From positions 1 to 5,952 of the forward strand of contig JAXFQS010000057.1 of the NCBI GenBank assembly GCA_034178815.1: 5,952 nt of DNA, written 5' to 3'. The notes under the pieces are model-generated. The model was not told the origin of the DNA. It was given only the letters and a program-made list of their open reading frames with translations, and did no database searches. Below, piece by piece: positions 5,636-5,952 of this stretch. Position 1 is the first letter of the stretch. Each line of letters starts with the position of its first letter. The DNA is from JAXFQS01 sp034178815. GTDB taxonomy: Bacteria > Verrucomicrobiota > Kiritimatiellia > RFP12 > DVOR01. Position numbers and translations under genes: made by a program.

Positions 5636-5678
5636 CGGCAGGCGGAGCCGAAAATAATTATCCATTGTCCTGCCGCCT
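5636..5678 (+). promoter_or_regulatory. Inverted repeat with two alternative pairings upstream of argC
   Basis: CGGCAGG (5636-5642) pairs perfectly with CCTGCCG (5669-5675). In competition, AGGCGG (5640-5645) pairs with CCGCCT (5673-5678). The loop holds the AT-rich site at 5651-5664. It lies upstream of the predicted argC promoter, so on the argC side it would act as DNA. In a read-through transcript from the gene before, it could fold as RNA. Confidence 0.35.
5651..5664 (+). promoter_or_regulatory. ARG-box-like operator candidate upstream of argC
   Basis: The 14 bases match 11 of 14 positions of the ArgR core consensus TGAATAATTATTCA as I recall it from E. coli. The central ATAATTAT (5654-5661) is palindromic and repeats the core at 5602-5609, exactly 52 bp away centre to centre, about five helical turns. 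Its place before an arginine biosynthesis gene fits ArgR-type repression. AT-rich palindromes match this consensus easily, and no ArgR gene is visible here. Confidence 0.4.
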
Positions 5679-5718
5679 AGGTTGGATTGGGTGGCTGGAC
5701 TTTCTTTGTCCTTTCGGC

Positions 5719-5747
5719 TTGACCCGAGTAGGGTAAAAGAAGATAAT
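5719..5747 (+). promoter_or_regulatory. Predicted sigma70-type promoter of argC
   Basis: TTGACC (5719-5724, five of six to TTGACA) and GATAAT (5742-5747, five of six to TATAAT) are separated by exactly 17 bp. Transcription would begin near 5754, about 26 nt before the argC ATG. This is the best promoter match in the window. Confidence 0.7.
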
Positions 5748-5758
5748 GATGACTCATC
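5748..5758 (+). promoter_or_regulatory. 11-bp palindrome over the predicted argC transcription start
   Basis: GATGACTCATC is a perfect inverted repeat (GATGA-C-TCATC) lying directly between the -10 hexamer and the predicted start point, a common place for a repressor site. No regulator is identified. Confidence 0.3.
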
Positions 5759-5779
5759 TTTTAGGAGTTCTTCAGGTCT

Positions 5780-5952
5780 ATGATTCGTGCAAAGGTAGTG
5801 GGCGCCACGGGATATGGTGGCATTGGCATTGTCGAGTTGCTGCTCGGGCATCCAGAGGCGGAGATTGTTGCGCTCGTGGCTCGCGAGGATGCTGGCAAAC
5901 GCCTGTCGGATATCTATCCCCACTTGGCAGGTTTTTGTGATATGCCGATCCT
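5780..5952 (+). CDS. argC: N-acetyl-gamma-glutamyl-phosphate reductase, N-terminal part, cut by the window edge
   Basis: Reduces N-acetyl-glutamyl phosphate to the semialdehyde with NADPH, third step of arginine (ornithine) synthesis; cytosolic. Only 57 residues are present. Seen: beta strand IRAKVVG, then the nucleotide-binding GATGYGG at residues 8-14, a helix IVELLLGHPEAEI, strand VALVARED, then the family stretch AGKRLSDIYPHL at 38-49, which separates ArgC from the related Asd (aspartate-semialdehyde dehydrogenase). Residues 14-16 (GIG) replace the more common GAE after GYT. The ATG has AGGAG at 5763-5767, with a long 12-base spacing, and a closer CAGG at 5773-5776. It has its own promoter and operator-like sites, so it starts a new transcription unit unrelated to the isoprenoid block. 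Confidence 0.9.
   Translation, partial: MIRAKVVGATGYGGIGIVELLLGHPEAEIVALVAREDAGKRLSDIYPHLAGFCDMPI

Noticed and set aside
5750..5756. TGACTCA, the yeast Gcn4 site known from arginine genes
   Set aside because: Coincidental seven-base match; Gcn4 is a fungal regulator and this is bacterial DNA.
5606..5923. Minus-strand open frame of 105 codons across the argC promoter
   Set aside because: Antisense to the argC N terminus and the regulatory spacer; no family resemblance or ribosome-binding site.

Overview
The window looks like chromosomal DNA of a Gram-negative bacterium that uses the MEP (non-mevalonate) isoprenoid route. It probably comes from a metagenomic contig: the first 72 bases contain a single A and a run of ten G, as at a poor contig end. 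The CdsA signature carries the GMGG form, which I associate from memory with the PVC superphylum (Verrucomicrobiota, Kiritimatiellota, Lentisphaerota, Planctomycetota). That placement is an inference, not a demonstration. TAA, TAG and TGA all act as stops, so the standard bacterial code applies. All genes I can support lie on the + strand.

Layout: (1) 1-768 is the 3' part of a short-chain polyprenyl diphosphate synthase (ispA type). (2) 769-1007 is a gene-free spacer with three successive stem-loops and an extended -10 promoter for purA. (3) 1008-5069 is a compact run purA - uppS - cdsA - dxr with gaps of 21 and 13 bp and a 4-bp GTGA overlap, probably one operon. (4) 5070-5274 is non-coding and holds an imperfect tandem repeat built around the palindrome GGTTGCAACC. 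(5) 5275-5598 is a protein-like frame with no usable start at its beginning, an unknown and possibly disrupted gene. (6) 5599-5779 is a regulatory spacer with two ATAATTAT palindromes 52 bp apart, an inverted repeat and a strong sigma70-type promoter. (7) 5780 to the end is the start of argC.

How the genes work together: Dxr commits carbon to isoprenoids, the IspA-type enzyme builds the C15 allylic primer, and UppS extends it to undecaprenyl diphosphate, the lipid carrier for peptidoglycan and other surface polymers. CdsA makes CDP-diacylglycerol for phospholipids. The block therefore supplies the cell envelope. PurA (AMP synthesis) is the outsider at the head of the operon, and its third-position base use is opposite to that of its neighbours. 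ArgC begins a separately promoted arginine biosynthesis unit.

I found no mobile element, CRISPR array, tRNA or rRNA, and no wholly new system. The points most worth a second look are the twin AT palindromes before argC, the start-less gene at 5275-5598, the tandem repeat after dxr, and the shortened C-terminal loop of the IspA-type enzyme.
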